Notes: generated by a model from the letters alone, not told the origin. Shown: positions 32,597 to 44,545, counted from the stretch's first letter. The stretch is 64,000 bases of DNA from Thermovirga sp. (GCF_017656375.1 NZ_JACDOB010000002.1:99239-163238), one strand, 5' to 3'. Program-made: numbers and translations.

Positions 32597-33343
32597 ATGT
32601 ATTTGATAAGAAGGGGTATTCAAATTTTTGTAATCTCGATATTAGGCTTTATGCTTTTAGGTTCTCCTGCCATAGCGCAGATGAAAATACTATCTGTGCC
32701 AGGTTGCCCCTTCTTCGTAGTAGTAAACTTTTCAAGAGGCCTGGTGGAATCTGCATATTTTAGAAGCCCTGCAGGAATACAAAAGCTCCTTCCCATAGAG
32801 GGGAGTCTACTGATTAGCCAAAAATACTCGAAGTTTGACATGGATAAGGATCTAACCAAAGACATTCTTTGGGTCCTAACCTTCGGAGAACCAACAAATA
32901 GACAAAGAGGACTTCAAATGTGGATTGGCTACTCAAGTCGTCAAAAGACCATATGGGTAGACATATGTCCAGTAGCAAGCACCCTTTGGGATTACTTACC
33001 CATAAAACTTAACCTTCCAGAGGGTGTTTTGCCTTATGTCCTGCCTCAATTGCCCAAATATGATGATTTACCCCCATTTGGAGGGCCCAAAACATTGACT
33101 TTCGTCTGCACCATAAAACTGACAAATAATGGTCCTAAATTTGTGCCTCAACCTGAGGTTTACAAACAGCTTCTGAAAATAGCGGAGCTAGTAGCGAGCT
33201 CAGAACGGTACCCTAAACGCAAGGAATCGTATTTCTATCTAATTAACGACTATAAAAATCTATCTTCTGGCACGCCACCAACATTAGATGCTCTAAAAAG
33301 CATCCAATGGAAACGCATCCTTACATTACGCTGGAATAACTAA
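32597..33343 (+). CDS. Hypothetical secreted protein
   Basis: N-terminal signal peptide (FVISILGFMLLGSPAIAQ), no recognised domain. Confidence 0.6.
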   Translation: MYLIRRGIQIFVISILGFMLLGSPAIAQMKILSVPGCPFFVVVNFSRGLVESAYFRSPAGIQKLLPIEGSLLISQKYSKFDMDKDLTKDILWVLTFGEPTNRQRGLQMWIGYSSRQKTIWVDICPVASTLWDYLPIKLNLPEGVLPYVLPQLPKYDDLPPFGGPKTLTFVCTIKLTNNGPKFVPQPEVYKQLLKIAELVASSERYPKRKESYFYLINDYKNLSSGTPPTLDALKSIQWKRILTLRWNN

Positions 33344-33362
33344 AAATAAAAGACTAACAAAA

Positions 33363-33563
33363 CTAGCTGGTCACGCTTGCTGGATAACCGATTTCCTCTA
33401 AAAGTCTCATTATTTCCTGTGGATTTTCGGTCTCAACCATCACCAATTTCTCCGGCAATGAAACTTTTGCGTCCTCATAGCCAGCATTGGCCAGAACTTG
33501 TGTTATCCGCCTAACACAATGCTCGCAAGACATATCTGGAACTTTAAAAACAACCTTAGGCAT
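33363..33563 (-). CDS. copZ: Heavy-metal-associated (HMA) domain copper chaperone
   Basis: FKVPDMSCEHCVRRITQVL, CxxC HMA motif, 66 aa. Confidence 0.88.
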   Translation of the reverse strand: MPKVVFKVPDMSCEHCVRRITQVLANAGYEDAKVSLPEKLVMVETENPQEIMRLLEEIGYPASVTS

Positions 33564-33567
33564 ATTA

Positions 33568-35787
33568 TCAATCCCCTTTTATCCTTAAAGAGTTTAGTAC
33601 TACCGATATAGAGCTCATAGCCATAGCAACTTCTGCAATGGCCGGATGCAACATACCTGCCATTGCCATTGGGATAGCCACTATATTATATAAAAAGGCC
33701 CAAAACAGATTTTGCCTTATTACTTTGAAAGTTTTTCTGGATAACAAAATACTCTTGGCTACTTTAGCCAAGCCTCCCTTTACTATGACAATGTCGGCAC
33801 TATCAATCGCAAGATCTGCCCCTGAACCAATAGCCACACCAACATCTGCACCCTTAAGGGCTGCAGCATCATTCATGCCATCACCGGCCATCATCACCTT
33901 TTTGCCGGTTTTCTGCCAAAATCTGATTATATCCAGCTTTCCCTCGGGATGAACTCCGGCTTTAACTTCTTTTATGCCTAATCTATCAGCTACTGCCTTC
34001 GCTGTAATAGGGTTATCACCTGTAGCCATAACTATTGTTATACCTTCATCGTAAAGAGCTTGAACAGCCTCCTTTGAATCACTCCTTATTGGATCTTCTA
34101 TAACAATAAATCCTAATAACTTACCATTCTTCCAGACTTCAACGACAGTCTTACCTTCTTCCAAAAACTTTGAATATGCTTCTGTAACTTCGGGCTTACC
34201 CACTTTATAGTCATTTCCTTGATATTTAAAAAATATCCCCTCTCCAGTTCGTTCTTCCAGCCCCTCAACTTCTACTTCAGTTTTTTCGAGGGCAGAAATA
34301 GCTTTAGCCAAGGGGTGATTAGATTGCCTTTCTGCAGCTGCAACAATTTTTAGTTCATCTTCAGGCACAGTGTAATATGTGACTACAGGATTACCCTCTG
34401 TCAATGTGCCTGTTTTATCTGTCACAATCACTCCTATATCTTTGGTAGTTTGTATAGCTTCAGCGTTTCTTATAATAAGCCCCAGTTTGTAAGCCTCACC
34501 TGCAGCTGCGACCAGGGCCATAGGAGTAGCAAGGCCCAAAGCACAGGGGCAAGCTATAACCAACGTCGCTACCAATACGAAAATAGCAGAAGATATAGGA
34601 TCATTAGGAACTGCAATCCAGGGCAAGATATGGCCTATCTTGAATACGTATGAGTAAAAAACATCACCGTTGAAATACCATAGAAGGGAGGCTAAAAGTG
34701 CCAAAAACACAATTGTAGGAACAAAAAACAAGGTGATTCTATCAGCTAGCGCCTGCAGAGGCACCTTTGTTCCTTGAGCATCCTGAACCAAATCTATCAT
34801 TTTTGACAGGAATGTATCATCACCCACTTTAGTCACTAAAACCTTTATAGGGCCAGTAAGATTAATAGACCCACCTGTTACAAACGAGCCTTTTTCTTTG
34901 GCAACAGGAATCGCCTCTCCTGTTATCATAGATTCATCTACCGAAGAAACGCCCTCCTCTATCACTCCATCAACCGGTATCCTCTCCCCCGGCTTAACAA
35001 GCACAAGAAAGTTTTCTTTTACAGCATCTATCGGTACCATTACCTCTTTATCTTCAACAATAACTCTCGCTTCCCTTGCCTGAAGCTTAATAAGAGAACG
35101 GATTTCCTTGGTTGCCTTATCACGTAACCTGGACTCTATATACCGACCTGTAATATGGAGAGCAACTATCATAGCGCCAATAGCTCCGAAGGAAACTATA
35201 GGCACTCCCAACAAAGCCAGTCCTGCAGTAAGCCACGAGGCAGTGGCACCTAGAAAAATAAGGACATCCATATTGGTATGAAAATGAGAAAGAGCTATCC
35301 AGGCTCCTCTGATGGTGCTTCTTCCAGAGTAAAATATAACTACCCCACCTGCCACAAACTCAATAACCTCAAAATAGGGAATATAAAAACCTAACATATG
35401 CAAGAACATGGCAATCGAAAGAGGCAAAGTAATAACCAAAGCCCAAAACAAAGCTCTCTTTGTATCTTGATATCGTTTTTGCTCTATACTTTCTGAGGCT
35501 TCCTGTGAAGCTTCGTACCCCACTTTCGCTACTGCCTGTTTTAACACCTCGAAAGTAACACCTTCCTCAGCGATAACAAAAGCCGTTTCAGTAGCAAGAT
35601 TGACTGCAGCAAAACTTACGTCTTCAACTTTATTCAAAGCTCTTTCAACATTTTTAGCACAGGTTGCACAGGTCATACCCAAAATTTTAAAAGAGAACTT
35701 CACATACTTATTTTCATCTTCCGTATCACTATTACTATTATTTATGACACTATTTTTATCGGACTCGCGGTAAACAGCTCGTTCCAT
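33568..35787 (-). CDS. copA: Copper-translocating P1B-type ATPase
   Basis: GMTCATCAKNVERAL HMA domain, CPCALGLATP, DKTGTLTEG, GDGMNDAAAL. Confidence 0.93.
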   Translation of the reverse strand: MERAVYRESDKNSVINNSNSDTEDENKYVKFSFKILGMTCATCAKNVERALNKVEDVSFAAVNLATETAFVIAEEGVTFEVLKQAVAKVGYEASQEASESIEQKRYQDTKRALFWALVITLPLSIAMFLHMLGFYIPYFEVIEFVAGGVVIFYSGRSTIRGAWIALSHFHTNMDVLIFLGATASWLTAGLALLGVPIVSFGAIGAMIVALHITGRYIESRLRDKATKEIRSLIKLQAREARVIVEDKEVMVPIDAVKENFLVLVKPGERIPVDGVIEEGVSSVDESMITGEAIPVAKEKGSFVTGGSINLTGPIKVLVTKVGDDTFLSKMIDLVQDAQGTKVPLQALADRITLFFVPTIVFLALLASLLWYFNGDVFYSYVFKIGHILPWIAVPNDPISSAIFVLVATLVIACPCALGLATPMALVAAAGEAYKLGLIIRNAEAIQTTKDIGVIVTDKTGTLTEGNPVVTYYTVPEDELKIVAAAERQSNHPLAKAISALEKTEVEVEGLEERTGEGIFFKYQGNDYKVGKPEVTEAYSKFLEEGKTVVEVWKNGKLLGFIVIEDPIRSDSKEAVQALYDEGITIVMATGDNPITAKAVADRLGIKEVKAGVHPEGKLDIIRFWQKTGKKVMMAGDGMNDAAALKGADVGVAIGSGADLAIDSADIVIVKGGLAKVAKSILLSRKTFKVIRQNLFWAFLYNIVAIPMAMAGMLHPAIAEVAMAMSSISVVLNSLRIKGD

Positions 35788-35832
35788 TCAGATCACCTCA
35801 TTTCCCTTTACTTGCTTATTTGCTCCTCTAGG

Positions 35833-35862
35833 TTGAATTGGAAACATTATTTAACGTATAAT
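35833..35862 (+). promoter_or_regulatory. Promoter of the arsF/arsG-like operon
   Basis: TTGAAT-N18-TATAAT. Confidence 0.6.
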
Positions 35863-35878
35863 ATACCATGTAAGGTAT
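35863..35878. promoter_or_regulatory. Operator-like inverted repeat ATACC-N6-GGTAT between copA and arsF-like genes
   Basis: ATACCATGTAAGGTAT abutting the -10 box; same arm sequence and spacing as the 29253 site. Confidence 0.55.
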
Positions 35879-35923
35879 TGTTATAGAAATATCAAACAAC
35901 ACTAGGGTTGGTGAAACTAACTT

Positions 35924-36421
35924 ATGAGCATAAAACGAGTGACAGGTTTGGCTTTAGTTTTTTTTGCAGTTATTTGCATGCTTGCTGCATTTATTGACCT
36001 ATATAAAACTTTTGATAATAAAAACGCCATATCTGCAAAAAAATCAGACATCACCACAGCCTCTCCACCGGAAAGTGCTAAGCGCACAATTAGGGTATAT
36101 TTCTTTTATGGCAATGGTAAGTGTCCCACCTGCGACGCAATAAAAGATGCAACCATAGAAGCTATTTCAGATATAGAGGAAACATACTTCAAAAAATGTG
36201 CCATAAATATAGAGTGGAAAGGAATAAACATCGAAGAGGCAGGAAATGAAAAATACATAACTCGATTCAATCTTTTTTCTACCACTGTGGTACTTCAGGA
36301 CTCAGCAGATCACAAAAACTGGAAGCGTTTGGATGAAGTGTGGAACTTGGCTTCAGACAGGGAAATTCTTAGAAAATATATTAAAGAACAAATACTTAAG
36401 TTCGCGGGAGGGTGCTCATAA
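35924..36421 (+). CDS. ArsF-like (nitrophenyl compound nitroreductase subunit ArsF family) thioredoxin-fold membrane-anchored protein
   Basis: N-terminal TM helix, VYFFYGNGKCPTCDAIKD CxxC; followed directly by an ArsG-like gene. Confidence 0.7.
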   Translation: MSIKRVTGLALVFFAVICMLAAFIDLYKTFDNKNAISAKKSDITTASPPESAKRTIRVYFFYGNGKCPTCDAIKDATIEAISDIEETYFKKCAINIEWKGINIEEAGNEKYITRFNLFSTTVVLQDSADHKNWKRLDEVWNLASDREILRKYIKEQILKFAGGCS

Positions 36422-37107
36422 TGGATGTTATACTCTTATCTTCTTCTGCTTTATGGTTAGGAATACTCGCATCCATAAGTCCATGCCCTCTTGCATCCAA
36501 CATTGCTGCTTTTTCTTTCATTGAGAGGGACTGTACACACCGCAAACAAGTCCTAAAGGCAGGGTTATTCTACACGCTGGGCAGAATAGTGACCTTCACA
36601 TTTCTGGGCTTCCTGATGGTCAAAAGTACCTCGTCTGTACCTATTATATCTATGGCACTGCAGAAGCACGGTAATATGTTCTTAGGCCCAATCCTAATAA
36701 TAGTAGGGGTTTTTGTCCTTGACTTACTCGAAATCCCCCCTATGAAGATAACCTCAAGAATACGAGTTTGTAACTCTCATATTGGCAGTTCAAAAGGTGC
36801 TTTCCTCATGGGAATTATATTCGCACTAGCTCTATGTCCGGTATCTGCTGCCCTGTTCTTCGGCGGTCTTATCCCTCTGGCTGTAAAGGCGCAAAGAGCT
36901 CTTCTGCTTTCTGCCATATTCGGTCTAGGAACAGCTCTACCAGTAAGCTTACTGGCTTTTTCCTTATCCTTAGGAATTACAGCTTTTATAAAATCAGAAC
37001 AAAAGCTTCAACACATCCAGATATGGATTAGGGGCACCAGCGGTCTTGTCATGATATTCATAGGACTTTATTTCTGCATTGTTTATAACCTCAAAACCTT
37101 AATTTGA
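36421..37107 (+). CDS. ArsG-like / CcdA-DsbD-type membrane protein
   Basis: LGILASISPCPLASNIAAFSFI, six TM segments with repeat ALCPVSAALFFGGL; start overlaps arsF stop (TAATG). Confidence 0.75.
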   Translation: MDVILLSSSALWLGILASISPCPLASNIAAFSFIERDCTHRKQVLKAGLFYTLGRIVTFTFLGFLMVKSTSSVPIISMALQKHGNMFLGPILIIVGVFVLDLLEIPPMKITSRIRVCNSHIGSSKGAFLMGIIFALALCPVSAALFFGGLIPLAVKAQRALLLSAIFGLGTALPVSLLAFSLSLGITAFIKSEQKLQHIQIWIRGTSGLVMIFIGLYFCIVYNLKTLI

Positions 37108-37238
37108 CTTAACTCAAGAGGCAAGAGCAAGTAACAATCATTTATTTACTTACTTACAAGAATTTTTTATTATAATAATCGTGGATTTCTAAAAATATAA
37201 CAAGCAAAAAAAATCGGGCACAATGGAGGTGTTACGAT

Positions 37239-37409
37239 ATGAAGAAATTCAAGTGTCTCCATTGCGGGCATGTGTTCGAAGTAGAAAGCATATCGCCAGG
37301 TTTAAAATGCCCCAAGTGTTTGAACAGATTTGTGGAACTTGTTGAAGGCGAACCTATTAAGGGAAAATCGTGGAGCAGCAAAAGTTTCAGCGTTCCAAAA
37401 ATAAAATAA
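37239..37409 (+). CDS. Small zinc-ribbon/rubredoxin-like protein (56 aa, not in ORF track)
   Basis: MKKFKCLHCGHVFEVESISPGLKCPKCLNRFVELVEGEPIKGKSWSSKSFSVPKIK; AATGGAGGTG RBS-like sequence upstream. Confidence 0.75.
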   Translation: MKKFKCLHCGHVFEVESISPGLKCPKCLNRFVELVEGEPIKGKSWSSKSFSVPKIK

Positions 37410-37460
37410 CTACCACTACTCTTTTCCCCATTAATCTGTAGAACTATGAACGTAAAAGTA

Positions 37461-37493
37461 AAGAGGCTGGTTATATTCTACAACCAGCCTCTT
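37461..37493. terminator. Bidirectional terminator between zinc-ribbon ORF and cstA
   Basis: AAGAGGCTGGTT-N9-AACCAGCCTCTT. Confidence 0.75.
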
Positions 37494-37530
37494 CTTGCAA
37501 GTATTTATTTAGCTTTTTTGTTCAGCATTT

Positions 37531-39159
37531 TTATTCAGCAGCATTACTTTCCCCTGCGCTTGGGCCATGGCCAGACAAGGCATCTTTTGCCTCCTTAACC
37601 AGCATTACAGCAAGAATGACAAGCAATATTGATATACCTGCGAGAAGGGGATTTTTTATGTTAGCCTTGATCAAAAAGAACAGGGCTGCCATCGTAGTAG
37701 CAATCATAAAGAAGAAAGGATACATGGCAAAAGCATTGTTCTTCTTAAGCCCCAACTTCACCCATACAGCAAGGGCCAAAAGCGCCAGGGCTGCAACCAG
37801 CTGATTTGAAGCTCCAAATACAGGCCAAATAAGCTTCCACGCAGGAGTGCCTCCAGTTTTGTAATAGAGAAGGACTAAAGCCACACCCACACCTATAGCT
37901 GTAGCTACATAGCGGTTTATTTTCATATCAAAAAATTCCTGGAACTGGTATCTTGCAAGCCTAGTAGCAGTATCTAACGAAGTCAAGAGGAAAGAGTTCA
38001 ACGCCAAAAGCCCCAAAGAAGTTCCAACTTTAGGATTTATACCTATCAGAGAAGCAAACTGGCCAAGGCCTTTCCCATAAGTCACAGTGGGTCCACCTTT
38101 CAGGATTCCTCCTGCCATCATGACCGTCCCAATAGCTATAACGGCTACAACTCCTTCAAGAAGCATAGAACCGTAACCCACCAACTTGGCATCCGTTTCC
38201 TTACGAAGCTGCTTAGATGTCGTTCCGCTTCCCACAAGAGAATGGAATCCTGAAATAGCTCCACAAGCAACAATTACGAAGAGCATAGGCCAAAGGTAAA
38301 CCCCTTCAGTTGGGTTTACCCCTTTGAAAGCCGGAAGGTTAACTTCAAACTTGCTTCCAAATATCATGCCTATGGCACCCAATAATACAGAGAAATAAAG
38401 CATATAAGAAGCTAGATAGTCCCTGGGCTGCAAAAGAAGCCATACTGGAAGGACAGAAGCAAAGAATATATATACTGTAAGAATAAGCCTCCAGGTATTT
38501 TTGGAAAGGGCAAAAGTAGACTGCACCCACTCATTGCCGCTAGCAAAGAAAACTGCCCCTATAACTATAGGAACCATGACAACAGTTACTACACTCAAAG
38601 AAACTCCTCTTTTATATATCAAAACCCCGAAAATCATGGCCATGAATATATAAAGGGTACCAGAAAAAGCTACCGCAGGATCTGCAGCAAAGGTACTGGC
38701 CGAAAGTTCCAAAAAGACTGCTATAACCAAAGTCAAAGCAAGCCACGTAAACGTCAAGAAGAGCCTCTTACCTTTTCTTCCTATCCATTTATCCACGACT
38801 TCACCGACAGATAGCCCCTTGTGGCGCATAGATGATACAAGGGCACCCATATCATGTACACCACCTAAAAAGGCGGACCCTATCAAACACCATAAATATG
38901 TAGGCAACCATCCAAAAAGATTGGCTGCAGCTATAGGTCCAACTATGGGCCCTGCTCCAGCAATAGAAGCAAAGTGGTGTCCCAAAAGAACAGCAGGATG
39001 CGCAGGAACATAGTCTACACCATCGAAATACAGCTCAGATGGGGGTTTATTGTCTTCGCTGAGGCCATATACACGTGCTTGAAATCTTCCGTAAAAAACA
39101 TAACATATAGCAAAAAAGACCACCGCACCTATAAAAAGACCCGCATACATTTTCTGCAC
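37531..39159 (-). CDS. cstA: Carbon starvation protein CstA-family transporter
   Basis: HHFASIAGAGPIVGPIAAANLFGWLPTYLWCLIGSAFLGGVHDMGAL. Confidence 0.92.
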   Translation of the reverse strand: MQKMYAGLFIGAVVFFAICYVFYGRFQARVYGLSEDNKPPSELYFDGVDYVPAHPAVLLGHHFASIAGAGPIVGPIAAANLFGWLPTYLWCLIGSAFLGGVHDMGALVSSMRHKGLSVGEVVDKWIGRKGKRLFLTFTWLALTLVIAVFLELSASTFAADPAVAFSGTLYIFMAMIFGVLIYKRGVSLSVVTVVMVPIVIGAVFFASGNEWVQSTFALSKNTWRLILTVYIFFASVLPVWLLLQPRDYLASYMLYFSVLLGAIGMIFGSKFEVNLPAFKGVNPTEGVYLWPMLFVIVACGAISGFHSLVGSGTTSKQLRKETDAKLVGYGSMLLEGVVAVIAIGTVMMAGGILKGGPTVTYGKGLGQFASLIGINPKVGTSLGLLALNSFLLTSLDTATRLARYQFQEFFDMKINRYVATAIGVGVALVLLYYKTGGTPAWKLIWPVFGASNQLVAALALLALAVWVKLGLKKNNAFAMYPFFFMIATTMAALFFLIKANIKNPLLAGISILLVILAVMLVKEAKDALSGHGPSAGESNAAE

Positions 39160-39195
39160 CTCCTATTCAAAATATAAATTTTCGTTCAAAACCTG

Positions 39196-39699
39196 TCATA
39201 ACTCTTCTTGCTTGACAGCTTCCCTCCTTTCTGTTTTGTCGCTAATCTTGCTCGAAACAACCAAAGCATTTCTCACAAGGGTAGCTAGATCAGAAAATTT
39301 TCTATGAACCTTTTTGTCCTCCGGATGATAAAAGAACAAATCAATCCAACCACGGAAACCAAATAAAAAGCTCTTGTGAAACATCTTGGTATGAGTTAAG
39401 GCGGGGTTTTCTGTCACTAAAAGAACGCGCTGAGTCATAACATCTGGTATGGGCTTCCACTGCTCCAAAATTTTTTGAGCCGAAGCCAAGCCTTGATGGC
39501 TAAAGATTACATAATCATAAGCATAATACCTGGCAATCTCGCCCATAAGAGAATCTTTCTTGAATGTTACTTTCCGATAAAACCCTCTCAAATCATGCCA
39601 TTCCCACAGCGTAAAACCGTATTCTTCCCAAAAAAAATTAATTTCAAATACTTTCCTATGGGAAAACAAAACATTCACCACCTTGTGTTTAATATTCAT
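39196..39699 (-). CDS. Hypothetical protein (167 aa)
   Basis: Open reading frame with plausible coding composition; no recognised domain. Confidence 0.5.
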   Translation of the reverse strand: MNIKHKVVNVLFSHRKVFEINFFWEEYGFTLWEWHDLRGFYRKVTFKKDSLMGEIARYYAYDYVIFSHQGLASAQKILEQWKPIPDVMTQRVLLVTENPALTHTKMFHKSFLFGFRGWIDLFFYHPEDKKVHRKFSDLATLVRNALVVSSKISDKTERREAVKQEEL

Positions 39700-39818
39700 T
39701 ATACAATACTGCTTAAAATGTGCAATATATTATCACGGTACAATCAATGCCTAACAACGCTTATTCAGGAAAAATGAAGTTGCAAAAATATGTTTTGCCA
39801 TATATAATGTCCGGCGAA

Positions 39819-39893
39819 GGGCGACTAGCTCAGTGGGAGAGCGCTTCCTTCACACGGAAGAGGTCACAGGTTCGAACCCTGTGTCGCCCACCA
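39819..39893 (+). tRNA. tRNA-Val (CAC)
   Basis: GGGCGAC...GTCGCCC acceptor stem, anticodon stem-loop CTTCC-TTCACAC-GGAAG, GGTTCGAAC, encoded CCA. Confidence 0.97.
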
Positions 39894-39901
39894 TATAAAG
39901 T

Positions 39902-39938
39902 AAAAAAGGAGAGGAGCTTTTGCTCCTCTCCTTTTTTT
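39902..39938. terminator. Bidirectional Rho-independent terminator
   Basis: AAAAAAGGAGAGGAGC-TTTT-GCTCCTCTCCTTTTTTT. Confidence 0.92.
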
Positions 39939-39965
39939 ACCCAACCATTCACGGATACAACAAAG

Positions 39966-42049
<2,084 letters not shown>

Positions 42050-42060
42050 AGCCCCTAGTT

Positions 42061-43269
42061 TTAAGGCTTAACCTCCTGCAGTGTGAGCTTGTTAAGCTCT
42101 TCTAGAGCTCTTTTAAGTTGTACATCCTTTGTATGATCTTTCTGAAACTCTCCCTCTACCACTACGTTGGGTTCTAAGCCCTTCTTATCTATAACTGTAC
42201 CATTAGGCGTATAGTATTTAGCTATAGTAACGAAAATACCGGATGCATCTGGCAGGTAGAACAACGTTTGCACTGACCCCTTACCAAAGGTCTTTTTGCC
42301 CATTATCGTAGCCCTTTTATGGTCCTTAAGAGCACCAGCTAGAATCTCTGACGCACTGGCACTCCCTTCATTCACTAAAACCACGATTGGGCTATCCGTC
42401 ATCCTGCCTGGTGTGCCATAATAAACTTCGTTGGCCCTTTCAAAACGTCCCTTAGTGCTAACTATCACCCCATCGTCTATAAGTAAATCCGCAACCCCTA
42501 TGCAGGCATCTAAAAGGCCTCCAGGGTTGTTTCTTAGATCCAAGACAATCCCTTTTGCGCCCTTTGAAATAACGTCATTAAGAGCATCCATAAATTCTTT
42601 CTTTGTCTTTTGATTAAATTGTATTATTCTTATATACCCAAATTTATCCAACATCTCATGCCTTACTGTGTGTATTTGAATAAGCTCACGGGTTATTTCA
42701 AATTTAATAAGGCCCTCATGGTCTTCTCTTCTAACCCATATAGTTACTTTGGTCCCTGGTTCTCCCCTAAGATTCTTAACAACCTTGTCTTGATCCCATC
42801 CATAAATCACTTCGTCACCTATTTTTACGATCTCGTCCATGGGCTTAACGCCTGCTCTCTCTGCAGGCGTATCTTCAATTGGGCTTATTATCAGTGTCCT
42901 ACCATCTCTCTGCCCAATATATATTCCAAGTCCTCCATATTCTCCTTCCATTTCTATCTCTTCATTTTCTAATTCTTTGGGATCCACGAAACGTGTATAT
43001 GGATCTCCCCAAGATTTAACCATTCCTTCGATAGCTCCATAAAGGATCTCCTCTTCCTTTATGTTCTCTGGGGGCTCAACGTAGTAAGTTTCCATTATTA
43101 TTCTAGCTTGCTTTATCAACCACAACTCTGAAGGACTAAAAGGCAATAATTCCTTTATCTCTGGGTTCTTTAATATCTTGTCTTCTTCTGCAAAGGTTAT
43201 CAGAACCCCACCTGCAAGGATAATACCGATAATAACTCCGATAATCACATCCCTAAATCTCTTCCACAT
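42061..43269 (-). CDS. ctpA: S41 family carboxyl-terminal processing peptidase
   Basis: PDZ domain (GGLGIYIGQRDGRTLIISPIEDTPAERAGVK), VLVNEGSASASEILAGALKDHKRATIMGKKTFGKGSVQ. Confidence 0.93.
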   Translation of the reverse strand: MWKRFRDVIIGVIIGIILAGGVLITFAEEDKILKNPEIKELLPFSPSELWLIKQARIIMETYYVEPPENIKEEEILYGAIEGMVKSWGDPYTRFVDPKELENEEIEMEGEYGGLGIYIGQRDGRTLIISPIEDTPAERAGVKPMDEIVKIGDEVIYGWDQDKVVKNLRGEPGTKVTIWVRREDHEGLIKFEITRELIQIHTVRHEMLDKFGYIRIIQFNQKTKKEFMDALNDVISKGAKGIVLDLRNNPGGLLDACIGVADLLIDDGVIVSTKGRFERANEVYYGTPGRMTDSPIVVLVNEGSASASEILAGALKDHKRATIMGKKTFGKGSVQTLFYLPDASGIFVTIAKYYTPNGTVIDKKGLEPNVVVEGEFQKDHTKDVQLKRALEELNKLTLQEVKP

Positions 43270-43315
43270 TTCCTACGTCCACCTCTCTAACGACATCTGA
43301 TGTGATGCTTACTAT

Positions 43316-44527
43316 CTATCGCCTTAAATACTTCATAGGGTCTACAGCTTTGCCATTTACCCTCACTTCAAAATGAAGGTGGGCTCCTGTTGTTAAACCT
43401 GTTTTCCCAACGTTTCCTATGGTTTGTCCTGCTCTCACCTTACTACCCTCCGAAACAGACACCCTCGAAAGGTGAGCATAAACTGTAGTTAGATTGCTCC
43501 CATGGTCCAAAACAATTATCTGTCCATATCCATTAAGCCAACCCGTAAACAGGACCTCTCCATCGGCCGCTGCCTTTACAGGACTTCCTTCCTTTGCGCT
43601 TATATCCAATCCGGTATGCACCGTTTTCGTCTTGAAAACAGGATGTACCCTCACCCCGAATCTACTAGTAATTTTTCCTCTCACAGGCCACCGCAGTTTT
43701 CCTCCCTTATACGTAAGGACAGCAGAAGAACTTCTAGAGGCCAATTGTCTCTTCTTTGAGATTAAATATCTTATTTTATTTTTCAATTCCTCTTGAGCAT
43801 CCTGAAGTTCCTTGGCTGCCTTCATGTGAAGTTCTTTCCGTTTAGAGATCCTTTTAAGCAACTCTTCTCTCTTTGCTTGGGCCACTCTCAGCGCACGTTT
43901 TTTGCTCTCAAGTTCAGCCTTCTGCTTAATTAAAAGCCCTTTATGAGCTTCTAGTTCTTTCTTGGACTCCTCAAGTCTCTTTGAGGAATCCATCAATGTT
44001 GAAATTAATCTCTTGTCTTGTTCAGATATCCTCCTTAGCAGGAATACATTGTTTAGAACTTCATGAGCGCTCGATGCTGATAAAATAAGATTAAATTGTG
44101 CAACATTACCATATTTATATAAGGCCACAAGACGCCTCGTTAATATTTTTTTGGCTGAGTCAATATTTCCATTGGTTTTAGATATTTTCTTAGTAAGTTC
44201 CTCTATTTTCATTTGAGTGCGCTTCTCTTTAAGGTTCAAAAGCTTGATTTGCTGTTCTAATAACACTATATTCTGCCCTATTCCCGAAAGATCTTTTAAG
44301 ATATTTTTCTCCTTTTTCTTGGCTTGCAAAACCTGGCGCTTATGGTAATTTATCTGCCTTTTTATCGTCTCAAGGCGCTTTTCTTCTATTTTGATCGAAG
44401 TATCTAAATCTGAAGCGGCGGAGCTACTTGCAAGAGCAATCGTTGATATAAGACATGCTGAAATTCCCCCTCCAAAAAGAGCTATAAAAAACAATAATAT
44501 GGCTATGCAGCGCCTTTTATACATCAC
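43316..44527 (-). CDS. EnvC-like murein hydrolase activator, coiled coil + M23 domain
   Basis: Long coiled coil then FGVRVHPVFKTKTVHTGLDISAKEGSPVKAAADGEV M23 domain; next to ftsX/ftsE. Confidence 0.88.
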   Translation of the reverse strand: MMYKRRCIAILLFFIALFGGGISACLISTIALASSSAASDLDTSIKIEEKRLETIKRQINYHKRQVLQAKKKEKNILKDLSGIGQNIVLLEQQIKLLNLKEKRTQMKIEELTKKISKTNGNIDSAKKILTRRLVALYKYGNVAQFNLILSASSAHEVLNNVFLLRRISEQDKRLISTLMDSSKRLEESKKELEAHKGLLIKQKAELESKKRALRVAQAKREELLKRISKRKELHMKAAKELQDAQEELKNKIRYLISKKRQLASRSSSAVLTYKGGKLRWPVRGKITSRFGVRVHPVFKTKTVHTGLDISAKEGSPVKAAADGEVLFTGWLNGYGQIIVLDHGSNLTTVYAHLSRVSVSEGSKVRAGQTIGNVGKTGLTTGAHLHFEVRVNGKAVDPMKYLRR

Positions 44528-44545
44528 CTCTACCCCCCAACAGCA

